DNA from: Rotaria macrura
Lineage: Eukaryota > Rotifera > Eurotatoria > Philodinida > Philodinidae
Assembly: GCA_900239685.1 (NCBI GenBank)
Contig: OENT01000159.1
Span: 62,001 to 126,000, forward strand
Direction: 5' to 3'
DNA: 64,000 nucleotides
A program made the position numbers and the translations under genes. Below, one piece after another: positions 61,621 through 64,000 of this stretch (position 1 is the first letter of the stretch; each line of letters opens with the position of its first letter). Below the pieces are notes generated by a model. The model ran no database searches. It was given only the letters and a program-made list of their open reading frames with translations, and was not told the origin of the DNA.

Positions 61621-63939
61621 ATGATTATGAAATTATGTATTTTTATTTTAATTTGTTTTATTTATTCATTTGTACGAGCAACAAAAGAAGGTAGGACAAC
61701 AGGATCTAAATGTTTGCATATGTCAATAAACACTAACTATCTTCGGTCTTGTTTTCTTTAGTTGTTTTATTAGATACACGTGAAGCTCGTGATTATCTTA
61801 ATTGGGATAAAACATCAAATAATGGAAATTTAAATGATGGATGGGGTGAATTAAGTTTTGAGGCTAAAATGTTTCCAAGTCTTTTATTATCATTATCAAC
61901 ATCAACACTATGGCGTACACAATATGTATGTGATATAACATCTGAACGACATGTTGACAATTGGTTACGTTCACCTTACTTTAAACGTCAACAAGCGCAA
62001 CGAATAGAAATTGAACTTGGCTTTTCTATTCGTGATTGTTCAACGTTTCAAACACCAAATGAAATACGTTCATGTCGAGAAACATTCGAACTGTATATAC
62101 ACGAAAGTGATTATGAAGACAATGATCTTTTATGGTCATCATATAAATTAGTTGATATTATTGCTGGAAATCGTTTTACATCGAGTAATTACGGTAGTCA
62201 ATTATCGTCTTCATCAACATCATCGAATGGAAATAATCTAACTGTTAATGTTAAAACTCGTGGTATATCTGTAAATAGACATGGTTTTTATATTGCATTT
62301 CGTGATCAAGGTGCATGTGTATCATTATTATATGTTAAAATCTTTTATCGCCTATGTCAAGATACAACAATAGGTCTTGTACATTTTCCTGAAACACCGA
62401 CGGGTGCACATTTAACAGATATTGTTGAACGTCATGGCATATGTACAATTAATTCAAAAACTATTCATAAACCGTTAGGTTTTTGTAAAGGAAATGGTAT
62501 TGAATTTTATTAGTGCTTAGGATTTTTATTTTTGTTTCTTGTTAATACCTATGAAATTTTTCTTAGGTGAATGGGCATTTCAAGAAACATCATTACGTGA
62601 TAGTTGTCATTGTCAAGATGGTTATGAACTTCTTATTGATAATAATAATAATAAGAATAATGGTATTCTATCTCGTGCCATATGCAAGGGTAAGTACATA
62701 AAAAGAGACATAACTTGTTCAAGATTAGATCAAATTAGCTTCATTCAACTCTTGCCATTGATGAAGTTGTTCGATATAATACATAGTTGAAATTTGTCAA
62801 AATAACATGTCTCATTCACCCTTGAGGCTAGCATCTACACATACGTGTTCAGGTGACCTTCTTTCTAATTCTATGCATGTATGAACATTGTCGTTGTACG
62901 CTCTATCCATATAATTAACTTTGACTACTAGTGTCCTGAGTTTCTTTTTTCTTTCTTTTTTTACATTTTACAGAAGAATGGAAACATTCTACATTCATTC
63001 ACCTGTCGCACACCTTTTCATCCGCCCTCATTCATTGAAATACATACGGTCTAACGAGCTTGTCAACTCACACCATCTGGGAGAGACAGACATATACAAA
63101 AAAAAATGTATCCATTTTAACTGTAATCATTGCGGCATTAGACACAAAAAAAAAGAAGAAGAAGAATGAATATAAGAGTATTTATGAACATGTACATACA
63201 CACTTGAACGAGAAAAAAAAGCACGAACAGATGGCATTCACGTCTCGTCTTGCCCTCTTCTTTCTTAAAGACACCGAAAAAAAAAGAAACATATTTCCTT
63301 TGTTTTTTTTCTTTCAAGCTTGCTCCATTGGAACGTTTAAGTCAACAATTAACAATAATCATCGATGTGAACGATGTCCATTAAATAGCCATACGAAAGA
63401 TAAAGGTGCATCATCTTGTATATGTAATGACGGATTTTTTCGTCTTAATACATCATTAACGAATTCACCTTGCATCGGTAAATCAGCATAGTTTATTAAA
63501 ATTTGCGAATCCTCTCATCGTTCTTTATTTTTCTAACTATTAAATAGGAAGTCCTATTGAACCACAAAATGTAACCGTTGATGATATAGATCAAGCTTCA
63601 ATTAGAATTTCTTGGAAGCGAGCTTTAGACGATTCAAATGATATTGTCTATCGTATTGAATGTAATCGGTTAGTTGAAGGTCGTTTAGTACCTTGCGAAT
63701 CTTACATAACTTATCAACCGAATCGTACGTTTATCAATGGAACAAAGTATGCAAAAAAAGCAAACAGAAACACTTCTGTTCTTTTTCTTTTACAATAAAA
63801 TGAATCCTTTCTAAATCTAGTGTGCAAATTTTGGGTCTCGATGCCGATACAAACTATAATATCGAAATCTATGCTGAACATATTACTACACATTTATTGA
63901 GTAAATCAGTTGATTTATCTTTTACAACGAAACGGCCAA
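61621..63939 (+). CDS. EPH: Eph receptor tyrosine kinase, 5' part (continues past window)
   Basis: Six exons are visible (61621-61690, 61762-62496, 62567-62689, 63319-63477, 63548-63746, 63821-63939), 468 codons plus one base, with a donor at 63940; the rest lies outside. Signal peptide MIMKLCIFILICFIYSFVRA, then the ephrin-binding domain (about 24-215): VVLLDTREARDYLNW, YVCDITSERHVDNWLRSPY, IELGFSIRDC, CRETFELYIHESD, VNRHGFYIAFRDQGACVSLL, VKIFYRLC and HFPETPTGA. A cysteine-rich region follows (GEWAFQ..CHCQDGYE, ACSIGTFKS, CERCPLNSHTKDKGASSCIC, GFFRLN), then a first fibronectin III domain (SPIEPQNVTV, IRISWKRALDD, VQILGLDADTNYNIEIYAE). This matches the order in animal Eph receptors, which bind ephrins on neighbouring cells. 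Class A or B cannot be told. Confidence 0.95.
62690..63318 (+). other. Eph intron 3, low-complexity
   Basis: A 629-bp intron with A-rich and T-rich runs; open frames inside it carry no motif. Confidence 0.6.
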
Positions 63940-64000
63940 GTATGTCTAAAACATAAAAGTTTTTTTTTTCTTTTTTCTATTCAAGAGATTTCTTTTTTTG

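Overview
The window is AT-rich nuclear DNA from a small invertebrate animal. Genes are broken by many short GT-AG introns (mostly 45-80 nt, a few of 1-3 kb). Protein matches are animal-specific (Eph receptor, SRF, RAPGEF/PDZ-GEF). Composition, tiny introns, nested genes and a bacterial-type PnuC gene carrying introns would fit a bdelloid rotifer such as Rotaria; that assignment is an inference. All gene models were built by hand from splice sites and reading frames, and each complete spliced model keeps an open frame with a length divisible by three.

Layout. 1-5141: no gene, but a diverged ~170-bp tandem repeat inside an inverted repeat, and a pair of hairpins. 5142-9058 (-): HAD-like protein of unknown function, 3 exons. 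9059-11980: no gene. 11981-13846 (-): beta-ureidopropionase (UPB1), 12 exons. 14878-15465 (-): NPC2/ML-domain sterol-binding protein, 2 exons. 16611-35933 (-): a RAPGEF2/6-type Rap exchange factor in 30 exons with two cyclic-nucleotide-binding-like folds, REM, PDZ, RA, CDC25 catalytic domain and a C-terminal PDZ ligand. Its introns hold a plus-strand four-exon PnuC-type nicotinamide riboside transporter (26929-28700), a GC-rich 249-bp hAT-type MITE with a perfect 8-bp target duplication (20653-20901) and an ~860-bp foldback-like element (23340-24200). 37205-38238 (-): SRF MADS-box factor.

41543-48954 (+): tRNA pseudouridine synthase PUS1. One intron carries a decayed hAT transposon that was itself hit by an 861-bp insertion at TTAA. 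Another intron is almost filled by an antisense intronless four-helix membrane protein gene. The 3' end has three alternative exons that look mutually exclusive. 49255-50183 (+): sterol C5-desaturase SC5D. 51666-53492 and 53928-54449 (+): two unrecognised proline-rich proteins. 54450-61620: 7.2 kb without a gene and rich in microsatellites. 61621 to the window end (+): the 5' part of an Eph receptor tyrosine kinase gene.

The genes do not form one pathway. NPC2 and SC5D both concern sterols; UPB1 (pyrimidine breakdown) and PnuC (NAD precursor uptake) concern nucleotide-related metabolism; RAPGEF, SRF and Eph are signalling proteins. The most noteworthy points are the nested PnuC gene (likely horizontal acquisition), the alternative PUS1 C-termini and the nested transposons.
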